In this document: piece after piece, positions 27,721 through 37,348 of the stretch
How positions within the stretch are numbered: the first letter of the stretch is position 1
Layout: each line of letters begins with the position of its first letter
Assembly: GCA_009841105.1 (NCBI GenBank)
Contig: VXMM01000017.1
Location: 1-46,526 of the forward strand
DNA length: 46,526 nt
Reading direction: 5' to 3'
Source of the DNA: Acidimicrobiia bacterium
GTDB taxonomy: Bacteria; Actinomycetota; Acidimicrobiia; Spongiisociales; Spongiisociaceae
Made by a program: the position numbers and the translations under genes
The notes under the pieces: model-generated
The model's database searches: none
The model's input: only the letters and a program-made list of their open reading frames with translations
Told to the model about the DNA's origin: nothing

Positions 27721-28095
27721 ATGGACTATGCCGTGATGATCGGATTGTTTGGCATCTCGACCGCAGTCGTGTGGCGGGTGGTCTTCGTGCTGACTCGGGG
27801 CATCGAGAGAAGCCTTAAGGAGTTCAAGACCCTCACCAACGAACGCTTCGACCGACAGGATGAGCGGTTCGACCGACAGGGTGAGCGCCTAGAGAGGCAG
27901 GGCGCTCTGATAGTCCAGTTGGTGAGGGAAGTCGGTCTGCTGACCGGTGTCTTGATGGGGACACCGGGCAAGAGGCGAGAGAAGGTCGGCTCCCGCGAGT
28001 ACGCCTTTACGGATGGTGGTCGGGGGCGCCACCGAAACGACAAAGGCCCGATGCGCACTCGCGGCACGCACCGGGCCCTAGTGGTCGGTCTGTGA
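27721..28095 (+). CDS. small membrane-anchored coiled-coil protein, 3' end altered by repeat element
   Basis: The ORF begins with a hydrophobic helix (about 5-25) and then a coiled coil containing three 7-residue repeats (RFDRQDE, RFDRQGE, RLERQGA at about 43-63). The repeats are encoded by 21-nt repeats that are nearly identical in DNA. Similar 'ERFDR' repeat proteins are common small hypotheticals in bacteria. The last ~18 codons run through a hairpin that looks like the glnII terminator, and the TGA stop is supplied by the first bases of the 28081 repeat element. The natural C-terminus may therefore be changed, or the gene may be decaying. Function unknown. Confidence 0.5.
   Translation: MDYAVMIGLFGISTAVVWRVVFVLTRGIERSLKEFKTLTNERFDRQDERFDRQGERLERQGALIVQLVREVGLLTGVLMGTPGKRREKVGSREYAFTDGGRGRHRNDKGPMRTRGTHRALVVGL
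28045..28077 (-). terminator. probable terminator of glnII, separated from it by the repeat element
   Basis: GGCCCGATGCG (28045-28055) pairs with CGCACCGGGCC (28067-28077) with one A-C mismatch and an 11-nt loop. On the minus strand the stem is followed by TTTGTCGTTTC, a broken T-tract. That orientation fits termination of glnII. The 164-bp repeat element lies between the glnII stop and this hairpin. Confidence 0.55.
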
Positions 28096-28244
28096 AATAA
28101 CTTGGTGTGTTCTGGCGGTCATCGGCGCCCCTAGCTGCGTTCCGCTTCCTCAACGTACCGCTGCGGGTATGCCTTCGTCAGCGGGCCTTGCGAGGAACAC
28201 CGCTGCCGACGCCATACCACACCGCCATCCCACAGACAGACCAC
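28081..28244. mobile_element. MITE-like foldback element, copy 1 (164 bp)
   Basis: The ends are near-perfect inverted repeats: GTGGTCGGTCTGTG on the left and the complement of GTGGTCTGTCTGTG on the right (13 of 14 match). Pairing continues inward, so about 50 bp of each arm can form an imperfect long hairpin, with a further CCGCTG/CAGCGG hairpin in the centre. By eye it is nearly 90% identical to copy 2 (45655-45819), most strongly in the right half. It encodes no transposase. Both copies are preceded by CTA; no clean target duplication is visible. It sits 14 bp after the glnII stop and provides the stop codon of the plus-strand ORF at 27721. Confidence 0.72.
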
Positions 28245-28258
28245 AGGGTCGGGTTGGT

Positions 28259-29287
28259 TCAGGAGGAGGCCGCTCCGCAGATGGTCTCCATGATCAGGCG
28301 GGTGACCACGTAGGGATCGCAGTTCGAATTAGGACGGCGATCCTCGATGTAGCCCTTCTGGTTCTTGTAGGTGGTCCAGGGGATCCTCACCGATGCGCCC
28401 CGGTCGGACACCGCGTAGCTGAACTGGTCGTAGCGCTGGGTCTCGTGGGCCCCGGTCAGCCGCATCTCGATGTCAGCGCCGTAGTTCTTGATGTGGTGTT
28501 CCGCGTTGGCGCCCAGAGCCTCGCAGGCGGCGATCACGGCGTCGTAGCTCTCCATCATCTGGCGGGTCGAGACGTTGGTGTGGCATCCGGCGCCGTTCCA
28601 GTCACCCGTTACCGGCTTCGGATGCAAGGTCACTTCGAGGCCGTAGTCCTCTCCGATCCGCTCGATCAGCCAGCGGGCGATCAGGATCTGGTCGGACACC
28701 TCTACCGGCGGCAGCGGCCCAATCTGGTATTCCCACTGCCCGGGCATCACCTCGGCGTTGGTGCCCTCGATAGACAGGCCGGCGTCGATGCAGGCCTGGC
28801 TGTGGGCGTCCGCCACAACTCTCCCGAAGGCGCGATTGGCGCCCACCGAGCAGTAGTACGGGCCCTGCGGGGCCGGATAACCACCAAGAGGGAATCCCGG
28901 CGGGGGGCCGTAGAACTGGCTGGCCGTCGGGTCCATCATCGTGATGAAGGTGTATTCCTGCTCCAATCCGAAGATCGGGTTGAAGTCGGCATACTTGGCG
29001 TAGGCCTCCACACAGGCCGCCCGGGTGTTGGTGGGGTGTGGTTCGAAGTCGGGCGTCAAACACTCGGACAGCACCAGTATGTCGTCTCCGCCCCTGATCG
29101 GGTCGGGTACGGACTTCACCGGCCTGAGCACCACATCCGAGTCACCTCCGGGCGCCTGGTTCGTGCTCGATCCGTCGAAGCCCCAGATGCCGGGTTCTTC
29201 TCCGTCCTTGAGCACGTTGGTCTTCGACCGCAGAAGCGGGGTCGGCTCGGTCCCGTCCGACCAGATGTACATTGCTCTGTATGCCAT
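28259..29287 (-). CDS. glnII: glutamine synthetase type II (GlnII)
   Basis: GlnII makes glutamine from glutamate, ammonia and ATP. It is the shorter, eukaryote-like GSII form found in some Actinobacteria and rhizobia beside the usual GlnA. The 342-residue product shows WGFDGSSTNQAPG, GLEQEYTF (metal/glutamate site), GANRAFGR, VMPGQWEYQIGP, GDWNGAGCHTN and the arginine-bearing DRGASVRIP block, all as expected. I chose ATG 29287, placed 9 nt after GAGAGG; the open frame extends upstream through other ATGs with no conserved residues. The 263-bp upstream gap carries a TAGCCT word (29445-29440, minus) as a possible -10. A repeat element follows the stop. Confidence 0.94.
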   Translation of the reverse strand: MAYRAMYIWSDGTEPTPLLRSKTNVLKDGEEPGIWGFDGSSTNQAPGGDSDVVLRPVKSVPDPIRGGDDILVLSECLTPDFEPHPTNTRAACVEAYAKYADFNPIFGLEQEYTFITMMDPTASQFYGPPPGFPLGGYPAPQGPYYCSVGANRAFGRVVADAHSQACIDAGLSIEGTNAEVMPGQWEYQIGPLPPVEVSDQILIARWLIERIGEDYGLEVTLHPKPVTGDWNGAGCHTNVSTRQMMESYDAVIAACEALGANAEHHIKNYGADIEMRLTGAHETQRYDQFSYAVSDRGASVRIPWTTYKNQKGYIEDRRPNSNCDPYVVTRLIMETICGAASS

Positions 29288-29500
29288 ACAAAACATCCTC
29301 TCATCAAGGGAGTTCCCCATGCCGCGGGAGGAGACCGCTTGGCGCAGTGGCCGCCTCAACCCCTATGCGATCACCGCAGCTTTGCGATGATCACACCCGG
29401 GCATCTGTGGGGGCGCGTCTATCGGGGCGTGGCGTGGCAAGGCTAGTCCGCCCGAGCATGAATCGGAAACGCATGCGCGTTCCGGTCCTTTCTGATCGGT

Positions 29501-29516
29501 CAGGGCGGCGGCCCTG
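29501..29516 (-). terminator. hairpin downstream of the methyltransferase gene
   Basis: CAGGGC / GCCCTG form a perfect 6-bp stem with a 4-nt loop, 35 bp beyond the methyltransferase stop. No T-run follows on the minus strand (ACCGATCAG), so it is only terminator-like. The rest of 29288-29550 shows no gene. Confidence 0.35.
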
Positions 29517-29550
29517 TTATGGGATGGTGCCGGATCTGCTTCGACCCGGT

Positions 29551-30234
29551 TCATCCGTCCGGTTTGGTGGCCACCAGCAGGATGTCATGTGCCGCCCGCA
29601 CCAAGCCGTCCTTGCCCTCCACATTGCGGTAGACCTTCTCGTTTTGCAAGACGTCGAGGTCGCTGAAATCGTCGGCTAGCGCGCTCTCGTCGAACAGCAC
29701 CTCCGGATAGGGAGGACCGCCGACCCCGTCCGCGATGTTGTCGGAGTGATGGGCGATCAGCCAGACCGTCCCCCCGGGAGCGACGGCTTCCGTGGCCTTG
29801 GCGTGGGCCACCGGGCGGTCATGTGGCGGGAGCTGCAGGTAGGAGAGTATCACCAGGTCGAAGGCACCCGACGGCGGCGTCCAGTCCTCCACCACGTTCG
29901 CCACGTGGAAGAGCACCTCCACCTTGTGGTCGGCCGCCAACCTGCGGGCCTGTTCGATGCCAACCGGGGATTGGTCGATCCCGGTAACCCGATGGCCTTG
30001 GGTGGCCAGCCACACCGCGTTGCGTCCCTGCCCGCACCCGAGGTCGAGGACCCGGCGGGGGGTGAGACCGGCCGCGTAATCGGCCAGGAACTGGTTGGGC
30101 TCGGTTCCCCAAACCATGCCTCGGGTCGAATATCGCTCGTCCCATGCCTCCACCGTGCCGCTTTCGTGATAGGAGGCGGGCCGCACATGCCCTCTCGCTT
30201 CGGCAGGGTCAGCGGGACGGCTGGTTCCGGCCAT
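29551..30234 (-). CDS. class I SAM-dependent methyltransferase
   Basis: This 227-residue protein has the Rossmann-type methyltransferase signature VLDLGCGQGRNAVWLA (motif I) followed by VTGIDQSPVGIEQARRLA and FDLVILSYLQLP. The N-terminal WDERYSTRGMVWGTEPNQFLA block resembles TehB/thiopurine-type small-molecule methyltransferases, so a small or metalloid substrate is plausible, but the target is unknown. ATG 30234 overlaps the RidA stop as ATGA, so the two are co-translated. The pairing with RidA is not one I know as a functional unit. Confidence 0.85.
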   Translation of the reverse strand: MAGTSRPADPAEARGHVRPASYHESGTVEAWDERYSTRGMVWGTEPNQFLADYAAGLTPRRVLDLGCGQGRNAVWLATQGHRVTGIDQSPVGIEQARRLAADHKVEVLFHVANVVEDWTPPSGAFDLVILSYLQLPPHDRPVAHAKATEAVAPGGTVWLIAHHSDNIADGVGGPPYPEVLFDESALADDFSDLDVLQNEKVYRNVEGKDGLVRAAHDILLVATKPDG

Positions 30235-30620
30235 CAGCCGTCGCGTCGGGCAGCCACGATCTCGATCTCGACCCGGAACCCGCCCGGCAGGGCGGACACC
30301 TGCACTGCCGACCGGGCCGGCGGATCGGCCTCGAAGTACTCGGCGTAGACCCGGTTGACGTCTGTGTAGTCCTTGATGTCAACCATGAAGATGGTGGTCT
30401 TGACGATGTCGGCGTAGCCGAGCCCGTTATCACCCAGCATGGCGCCGATGTTGTCCATCACCTGGCGGGTCTGCGCAGCGGTGTCGCCATCCTCTCGCCC
30501 GCCGCCCGGTTTGAGCGCCACCTGGCCCGACAGGAAAACCAGACCGGCGGCCTGTACAGCTCCCGAATACGGGCCCAGAGCGCCCGGCGCGCTGGGAATG
30601 GGTAGGACTCTCTTCACCAT
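30234..30620 (-). CDS. ridA: RidA-family enamine/imine deaminase
   Basis: RidA hydrolyses reactive 2-aminoacrylate and related imines formed by PLP enzymes. The 128-residue product has the family core: GPYSGAVQAAGLVFLSGQVA near the N-terminus, MVDIKDYTDVNRVYAEYF, and the C-terminal PARSAVQVSALPGGFRVEIEIVA with the conserved catalytic Arg (in PARSAV) and Glu. ATG 30620 lies 7 nt after GGAGG. Subfamily assignment (RidA versus Rid2/3) cannot be settled by eye. It heads a two-gene unit with the methyltransferase. Confidence 0.9.
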   Translation of the reverse strand: MVKRVLPIPSAPGALGPYSGAVQAAGLVFLSGQVALKPGGGREDGDTAAQTRQVMDNIGAMLGDNGLGYADIVKTTIFMVDIKDYTDVNRVYAEYFEADPPARSAVQVSALPGGFRVEIEIVAARRDG

Positions 30621-30720
30621 TGCGATGCCTCCGTAGCCTAGGGATCAGAGGCTAACGCGTGGTTTGATGATCTCCGACGCTCGGCTGTGGTGACTCGCTG
30701 TAGGCCGAGAGCTAACCGGC

Positions 30721-31083
30721 CTAACTGAAGCTATTGCCGCAACCGCACGACCTGCTGACGTTTGGGTTGTTGATGGCGAAACCCGCCCCCATGAGGCCGT
30801 CCTGGTAGTCGAGGGTCGAACCGCGCAGCAGGTCCACGCTCTGGCGGTCGACGAGCACGTCGACGCCTTCGAACTCCTCTACGACGTCGGCGTCGGACCG
30901 GTCGGAATCGAAGAACATCTCATACGAGAATCCGGAGCACCCTCCGGACCGGACGGCCATGCGCAGGGCCAGGGTCGTATCGCCCTCGGAGAGCAGCAAC
31001 TCACGCACCTTGGCAACCGCTCCGTCAGTCAGCGTGACCGCCCTCATCGGTCGGCGCGTGGCGATGTTGACGAGTTGTTCCAT
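30721..31083 (-). CDS. A-type iron-sulfur carrier protein (ErpA/IscA/SufA-like)
   Basis: A-type carriers deliver assembled Fe-S clusters to target proteins. The 120-residue product has the three invariant cysteines in the family pattern: Cys49 in SGGCSGFSYEM, and Cys113 and Cys115 in the C-terminal SCGCGNSF. The N-terminal extension (about 12 residues) before MRAVTLTDGAV is longer than usual, so an internal ATG is also possible; I kept ATG 31083 because GGGAG lies 8 nt upstream. A TATAAT hexamer at 31145-31140 is its likely -10. Divergent from the Mrp-type ATPase, it forms an Fe-S gene cluster with it and the cysteine desulfurase. Confidence 0.92.
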   Translation of the reverse strand: MEQLVNIATRRPMRAVTLTDGAVAKVRELLLSEGDTTLALRMAVRSGGCSGFSYEMFFDSDRSDADVVEEFEGVDVLVDRQSVDLLRGSTLDYQDGLMGAGFAINNPNVSRSCGCGNSFS

Positions 31084-31139
31084 CCGCGTACTCCCGATAG
31101 ACCGTCCGGGCTGTCCCGAGGGGTCAACCCGACGCGGGC

Positions 31140-31145
31140 ATTATA
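31140..31145 (-). promoter_or_regulatory. consensus -10 box of the A-type carrier gene
   Basis: TATAAT on the minus strand is the only full consensus -10 I noticed in the window. It would start transcription about 50 nt before ATG 31083, leaving a leader with a GGGAG ribosome site. A -35 at the right distance is not obvious. Confidence 0.48.
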
Positions 31146-31282
31146 CAAGAGGCCACCATCCAACCGTGAGACGAGGCAAAAGGAGGGCGGCGTGTCCGTG
31201 CCGCGCGGCTGTTGCGCCCGTGATCCGGCCAGTCGAGGAGGGTTGTGGGGAGCAACCGCGTCGAGAACGCCGTCCTTCCCGA

Positions 31283-31288
31283 TAAGGT
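31283..31288 (+). promoter_or_regulatory. candidate -10 box of the Mrp-type ATPase gene
   Basis: TAAGGT (inside GATAAGGT) would place the transcript start near 31295, giving a ~25-nt leader that contains the GGAGAAG ribosome-binding site. Unlike most promoters in this window, this one would make a leadered mRNA. Confidence 0.38.
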
Positions 31289-31319
31289 GGGTCGATCCGA
31301 CGGATGCGCGGAGAAGACC

Positions 31320-32459
31320 ATGCCACAGACCCTCACCGAAGACCGGATCATGGAGGCCCTTCGAGGGGTGATGGACCCTGAACTAGGTTCGGATGTGGTC
31401 GATCTTGGGATGGTGCGCGAGGTCGTGCTCGATGACGGCGTCGTGACCATCGGGCTGGCTCTGACTATCGCCGAGTGTCCCATGCGGGGTCAGATCGAGA
31501 ACGACACCGTCCGCAGGATCGAGGCTATCCCCGGGGTGGAAAGGGCAGTGGTCGAGACCCGGGCTATGACCAGGAAACAGCGTTCGGAGTTGATGGAGGT
31601 GGCTCGCCGCCGTGCCCGGGAGAACGCTGCCCCCACCCGCGTTCCGCCCACCACCCGGACGATCGCCGTGGGAAGCGGCAAGGGCGGAGTCGGCAAGAGT
31701 TCGGTTTCGGTCAACCTGGCCCTGGCACTCGGCCGGATGGGTTACCGGGTCGGCTTGCTTGATGCCGACATCTGGGGCTTCTCGATCCCCAGGATGCTGG
31801 GGACCGATGCCCGGATCGAGGCCGACCCGGCTACCAAGCTCATGCAGCCGGTCGAGGCCTACGGCATCGAGGTGGTGTCCACGGGCCTTATCGTCGAGAC
31901 GGAGGAGACTGCCCTCATGTGGCGGGGCCTGATGCTCTCCAAAGCCCTGGAACAGTTCCTCCAGCAGGTCGCCTGGGGCAAGCTCGACTACCTGGTGATC
32001 GATCTGCCTCCCGGCACCGGGGACATCCAGATGGCTCTCTCCCGGCTCCTTCCCCAGTCGGAGATGATCGTGGTCACGACCCCGTCCCTGACTGCGCAGA
32101 AGGTGGCGATCAGGGTGGCCGATATGGCGCGCCGCTCCGCCATGCCGGTGGTGGCGGTCATCGAGAACATGTCCTTCTTCGAAACGCCGGACGGACAGCG
32201 GTTCGAGCTGTTCGGTCGGGGAGGTGGAGAGGCGCTGGCGGATTCGCTGAACATTCCGCTCATAGGGGCGATTCCTCTGGACCCGGCCCTGGGCTCCGGC
32301 GCCGACCGGGGGGAACCGGTGGTGGTCGCCGGACCCGATGGCCCTGCTGCCCGGGTTTTCATGGATGTGGCCGGGAAGCTGGTCGGGCTAGTCCCTCCGG
32401 CCGAAGCCGAGACCTGCACGGGTCGGATCGCCAAGCTGATGGCAGCGCTCAGCTCGTAG
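31320..32459 (+). CDS. Mrp/NBP35-family Fe-S cluster carrier ATPase lacking the CxxC motif
   Basis: Mrp proteins are deviant P-loop ATPases that carry or transfer Fe-S clusters. The 379-residue product has an N-terminal MIP18/DUF59 domain (1-90, with Cys53 in AECPMRGQ), the deviant Walker A GSGKGGVGKSS (118-128), the LLDADIWGFSIPRMLG block and DLPPGTGDIQMALS. Where most Mrp proteins have a CPxC cluster-binding pair after the ENMS motif, this one reads ENMSFFETPDGQRFELFG. The two cysteines are absent, so cluster binding must differ or be lost. ATG 31320 follows GGAGAAG. Confidence 0.92.
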   Translation: MPQTLTEDRIMEALRGVMDPELGSDVVDLGMVREVVLDDGVVTIGLALTIAECPMRGQIENDTVRRIEAIPGVERAVVETRAMTRKQRSELMEVARRRARENAAPTRVPPTTRTIAVGSGKGGVGKSSVSVNLALALGRMGYRVGLLDADIWGFSIPRMLGTDARIEADPATKLMQPVEAYGIEVVSTGLIVETEETALMWRGLMLSKALEQFLQQVAWGKLDYLVIDLPPGTGDIQMALSRLLPQSEMIVVTTPSLTAQKVAIRVADMARRSAMPVVAVIENMSFFETPDGQRFELFGRGGGEALADSLNIPLIGAIPLDPALGSGADRGEPVVVAGPDGPAARVFMDVAGKLVGLVPPAEAETCTGRIAKLMAALSS

Positions 32460-32529
32460 GAGCACGCTGCCTCGTGGTTCGACTTCCGGCGCGTCTCGGG
32501 GGAGATGCCGTGTTCGGTTCCGGTCGTGG

Positions 32530-32535
32530 CACAAT
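32530..32535 (+). promoter_or_regulatory. candidate -10 box for leaderless cysteine desulfurase gene
   Basis: CACAAT lies 6 nt before ATG 32542 and there is no Shine-Dalgarno. This agrees with the leaderless geometry seen at several other units. Confidence 0.38.
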
Positions 32536-32541
32536 CCCACC

Positions 32542-33675
32542 ATGCTCTACCTCGACCACGCCGCCTCCTCACCTCTGCGACCTGAGGTGTGGGCCGCCAT
32601 CGAACCCTTCCGGAATGATGTCTACGGCAATCCGTCCGGAAGCCACGCTGTCTCCCGTCAAGCCAAGAACGCCATCGAGGATGCGCGTGACCTGATCGCC
32701 TCTCTTATCAACGCCGACCCGAGGGAGATCGTGTTCACGGGGGGTGGATCGGAGTCGGACAACCAGGCCATCAAGGGCCGGGCGTTCTCGGGCGGGCGCC
32801 GCGGCGCCATCGTCACGTCGCCCACCGAGCACGACGCCGTCCTCGGCAGCGCTGAGTACTGCGGATCCTTCGGGTCCGCGGTCGCGTTTGCGAAGGTAAC
32901 CGTGGACGGCCTCGTCGACCCGGCCGAGGTGGCCTCCCACGTGACCGCGGATACCGCCGTGGTCTCGATCATGATGGGCAACAACGAAACCGGCGTGCGG
33001 TTGCCCGTCGAGGAGGTGGCGGCAGCGGTGAAGGCTGCCAACCCGGCGGCCATCGTCCACACCGATGCCGTCCAGGGGTACGTGTCGGAACGGGTGGATG
33101 TGGACGTCCTGGGTGTCGACCTGCTGTCCCTGGCGGCACACAAGTTCGGGGGTCCCAAGGGCGTAGGCCTTCTCTACGTCCGGTCGGGGACCCGTCTTGC
33201 TCCCTTAGTCCATGGAGGCGGGCAGGAACTGGGTCGGCGCTCCGGCACCCACAACGTGATGGCCATAGTCGGGATGGCGGCGGCTATGGCCGCTCTCGAG
33301 GAGGACCGGGCCGGATTCCGCGCCCGGGTCATGGGCGAACGAGACGCCTTCGAAGCCAGGCTGGCCGGGTTGGTTCCGGATCTGGTTGTCACCGGCGCCG
33401 GCGCGCCTCGCATGGTTCAGACCAGCCACGTTCGTCTGCCCGCCATTCGCAACGAGATGCTGCTGGTCCGGCTCGACCGGGCCGGGCTGGCCGCGTCCGC
33501 GGCCTCCGCATGCCAATCGGGTGCGGCCACGGTTTCCCATGTCCTCGAGGCCATGGGCATGACCCCGGCTCTGGCAAGGGAGTGCCTCCGGTTCTCGTTC
33601 GGTTGGTCGACCGCGGAGGGTGAAGGTGCACGGGCGGCCCGATTGGTCGCCGACGAAGCAGGCGCCCTGCGATGA
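32542..33675 (+). CDS. cysteine desulfurase (NifS/IscS family)
   Basis: This PLP enzyme removes sulfur from cysteine as an enzyme-bound persulfide for Fe-S clusters and tRNA thiolation. The 377-residue product starts YLDHAASSPLRPEV, has the PLP lysine in SLAAHKFGGPKG (Lys201), and the catalytic Cys324 in a short SACQSGAATVSHVL loop (class I type). ATG 32542 is placed directly behind a -10-like box. The 3' end overlaps mnmA by 4 nt (ATGA), so this copy very probably supplies MnmA with sulfur, and perhaps the Fe-S carriers upstream too. Confidence 0.93.
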   Translation: MLYLDHAASSPLRPEVWAAIEPFRNDVYGNPSGSHAVSRQAKNAIEDARDLIASLINADPREIVFTGGGSESDNQAIKGRAFSGGRRGAIVTSPTEHDAVLGSAEYCGSFGSAVAFAKVTVDGLVDPAEVASHVTADTAVVSIMMGNNETGVRLPVEEVAAAVKAANPAAIVHTDAVQGYVSERVDVDVLGVDLLSLAAHKFGGPKGVGLLYVRSGTRLAPLVHGGGQELGRRSGTHNVMAIVGMAAAMAALEEDRAGFRARVMGERDAFEARLAGLVPDLVVTGAGAPRMVQTSHVRLPAIRNEMLLVRLDRAGLAASAASACQSGAATVSHVLEAMGMTPALARECLRFSFGWSTAEGEGARAARLVADEAGALR

Positions 33676-34724
33676 GAGCGTTGGTGGCCATGTCGGGCGG
33701 GGTTGATTCCTCCGTTGCCGCTGCCCTGATGAAGGAACAGGGCTGGGAGGTCATGGGTGTGACCATGAAGCTCTGGCAGGGTCCGGCCGGTGAGGCGCCC
33801 ACAGCCGGGTGTTGCACTGTCTCTGATGCCGAAGACGCCAGGCGTGTGGCCGCCCGCCTTGACATTCCCTACTACGTCTGGGACTACACGGAGGAGTTCA
33901 TGTCCGGCGTGGTCGACGGCTTCGTCGACGATTACCTCACGGGCCGCACTCCCAATCCGTGTGTGGAGTGCAATCGAACGATCAAGTTCTCCCGTCTCCT
34001 AGCTCATGCCGACGCTCTCGACTACGACGTGGTGGTAACCGGGCACTACGCCCGCGTCACTTCCGACGGCGGGCGTTACCGCCTGTGGCGGGGGGTCGAT
34101 ACCGGCAAGGACCAGTCGTACGTGCTCTCGATGTTGGGCCAGGACCAGCTGGCCCACCTCCATTTCCCGGTTGGTGACCTGACCAAGGACCAGACCCGGC
34201 GTATCGCGGCCAGTCTCGGTATCCGCACCGCATACAAGCCGGACAGCCAGGACATTTGCTTCGTCGGGCAGAGGAGCTACCGCGAGTTCCTCGCCAGCCA
34301 GGGAGTCGTGTCGATCCAGGGCCCGATTGTCCACCGCGACGGCCGGCTGCTCGGTATACACCACGGCATCACCAACTACACGATCGGCCAGCGCCGTGGT
34401 CTCGGTGTGGCCGTTGGCGAGGCCCTGTACGTGACCGACATCGATTCGGGTTCCGGAGTCGTGACCGTGGGTGACCGGAAGGACCTGGAGGTTGACGAGG
34501 TAACGGTCGAGAACATGAGTTGGGTGGACCGGCCTGTTGCGGGCGCCCTGCTGGCCCAATACCGGGCTCACGGTCGGGCCGTACCGGCCGAGATATCGCT
34601 GGAGGAGGAACTGACGATCGTGCGCTTCGGCGAGCCGCAGGAGGCGCTGGCGAGAGGACAGACCCTGGCCCTTTACCTGAACGAAGAGGTGGTCGGCGGG
34701 GGAATCATCAGGACCACCGCCTGA
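33672..34724 (+). CDS. mnmA: tRNA-specific 2-thiouridylase MnmA
   Basis: MnmA installs 2-thiouridine at wobble position 34 of Lys, Glu and Gln tRNAs, using ATP and sulfur from a cysteine desulfurase. The 350-residue product has the PP-loop SGGVDSS (8-14), the tRNA-binding/catalytic TPNPCVECN (Cys97) and SQDICFV (Cys196), the two cysteines that form the active pair, plus the C-terminal beta-barrel region. Length and motifs are normal. It is coupled to the desulfurase by an ATGA overlap. An 85-bp gap to ligA follows. Confidence 0.95.
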   Translation: MRALVAMSGGVDSSVAAALMKEQGWEVMGVTMKLWQGPAGEAPTAGCCTVSDAEDARRVAARLDIPYYVWDYTEEFMSGVVDGFVDDYLTGRTPNPCVECNRTIKFSRLLAHADALDYDVVVTGHYARVTSDGGRYRLWRGVDTGKDQSYVLSMLGQDQLAHLHFPVGDLTKDQTRRIAASLGIRTAYKPDSQDICFVGQRSYREFLASQGVVSIQGPIVHRDGRLLGIHHGITNYTIGQRRGLGVAVGEALYVTDIDSGSGVVTVGDRKDLEVDEVTVENMSWVDRPVAGALLAQYRAHGRAVPAEISLEEELTIVRFGEPQEALARGQTLALYLNEEVVGGGIIRTTA

Positions 34725-34781
34725 CCGGCGCAGTTCCACAGGGCGACCACGGGAGCCCGCGATAGCAAACGAACGCGCATA

Positions 34782-36858
<2,077 letters not shown>

Positions 36859-36861
36859 CAA

Positions 36862-37263
36862 CTAGAAAACTCGGAATTCCCAGCTGTATTGGCCCTCGTC
36901 GGGAAGTCCGCTCAGCTTCCGCCAACTCACCAGAACGGTGTGCGGGCCCGGTGTCCATACGATGGTCGAGGAGCGGGTCGGCGCCCATGAATGCACGCCG
37001 GTTCCCTCCACGAAACGCACCTCCGAATCGGGCACGCGGAACCCGTCGATGTAGATGTCGACCCGGTAGCCGACCGGGACGTCCACTTCGATGGGTGTCT
37101 GGAGCGGCACCTGGCTGCCGGGCTGGGGCGAGATCTCCTCAAGTACGCGAGGCAAGGGCTCGTGACCCGTGTCCGGTGACCCGAACACGAACCCCATTAC
37201 AACCACCAGCACCGCTGCTAGGCCGAGCAACAGGAAGACCGCTAGATAGCGCCGATCGGTCAC
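36862..37263 (-). CDS. membrane-anchored small exported protein with Ig-like domain, unknown role
   Basis: The 133-residue product has a short basic N-terminus, one hydrophobic helix (about 6-28, LAVFLLLGLAAVLVVVMGFVF) and an exported domain whose pattern suggests a small Ig-like beta-sandwich: SPQPGSQVPLQTPIEV, VDIYIDGFRVP, IVWTPGPHTVLVSW and YSWEFRVF. Such domains bind partners rather than catalyse. GTG 37263 has GGAG 8 nt upstream, and a TAGAAT -10 lies slightly further up. It faces dapC across a shared 97-bp promoter region. No family is recognised with certainty. Confidence 0.72.
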   Translation of the reverse strand: MTDRRYLAVFLLLGLAAVLVVVMGFVFGSPDTGHEPLPRVLEEISPQPGSQVPLQTPIEVDVPVGYRVDIYIDGFRVPDSEVRFVEGTGVHSWAPTRSSTIVWTPGPHTVLVSWRKLSGLPDEGQYSWEFRVF

Positions 37264-37332
37264 GTCCGGGTCTCCACGGGAGGGGATTCTATGGGGTGGT
37301 TCGACCGTGGAGCTCGCCGGCCGGAGTGGGTT

Positions 37333-37346
37333 GTCATGGCCATGAC
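37333..37346. promoter_or_regulatory. perfect 14-bp palindrome, candidate operator for the dapC operon
   Basis: GTCATGGCCATGAC reads identically on both strands. It sits 2 bp before the TACCCT -10 box of the dapC-dapE unit, where a bound dimer would cover the spacer and -35 region. The divergent gene's start is 70 bp away, so one site could control both. Confidence 0.5.
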
Positions 37347-37348
37347 GC

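Noticed and set aside
28078..28250. Target-site duplication for the repeat element
   Set aside because: CTA precedes both copies, but the right flanks (AGGG and TGAT) do not repeat it, so no duplication can be defined from two copies.
28107..28313. Plus-strand ORF inside repeat copy 1 that has a similar translation in copy 2
   Set aside because: The similarity is explained by DNA identity of the repeats. Synonymous differences are not in excess, and neither copy has a plausible ribosome site. Short conserved frames on the minus strand of the element (16-21 codons) are equally unsupported.
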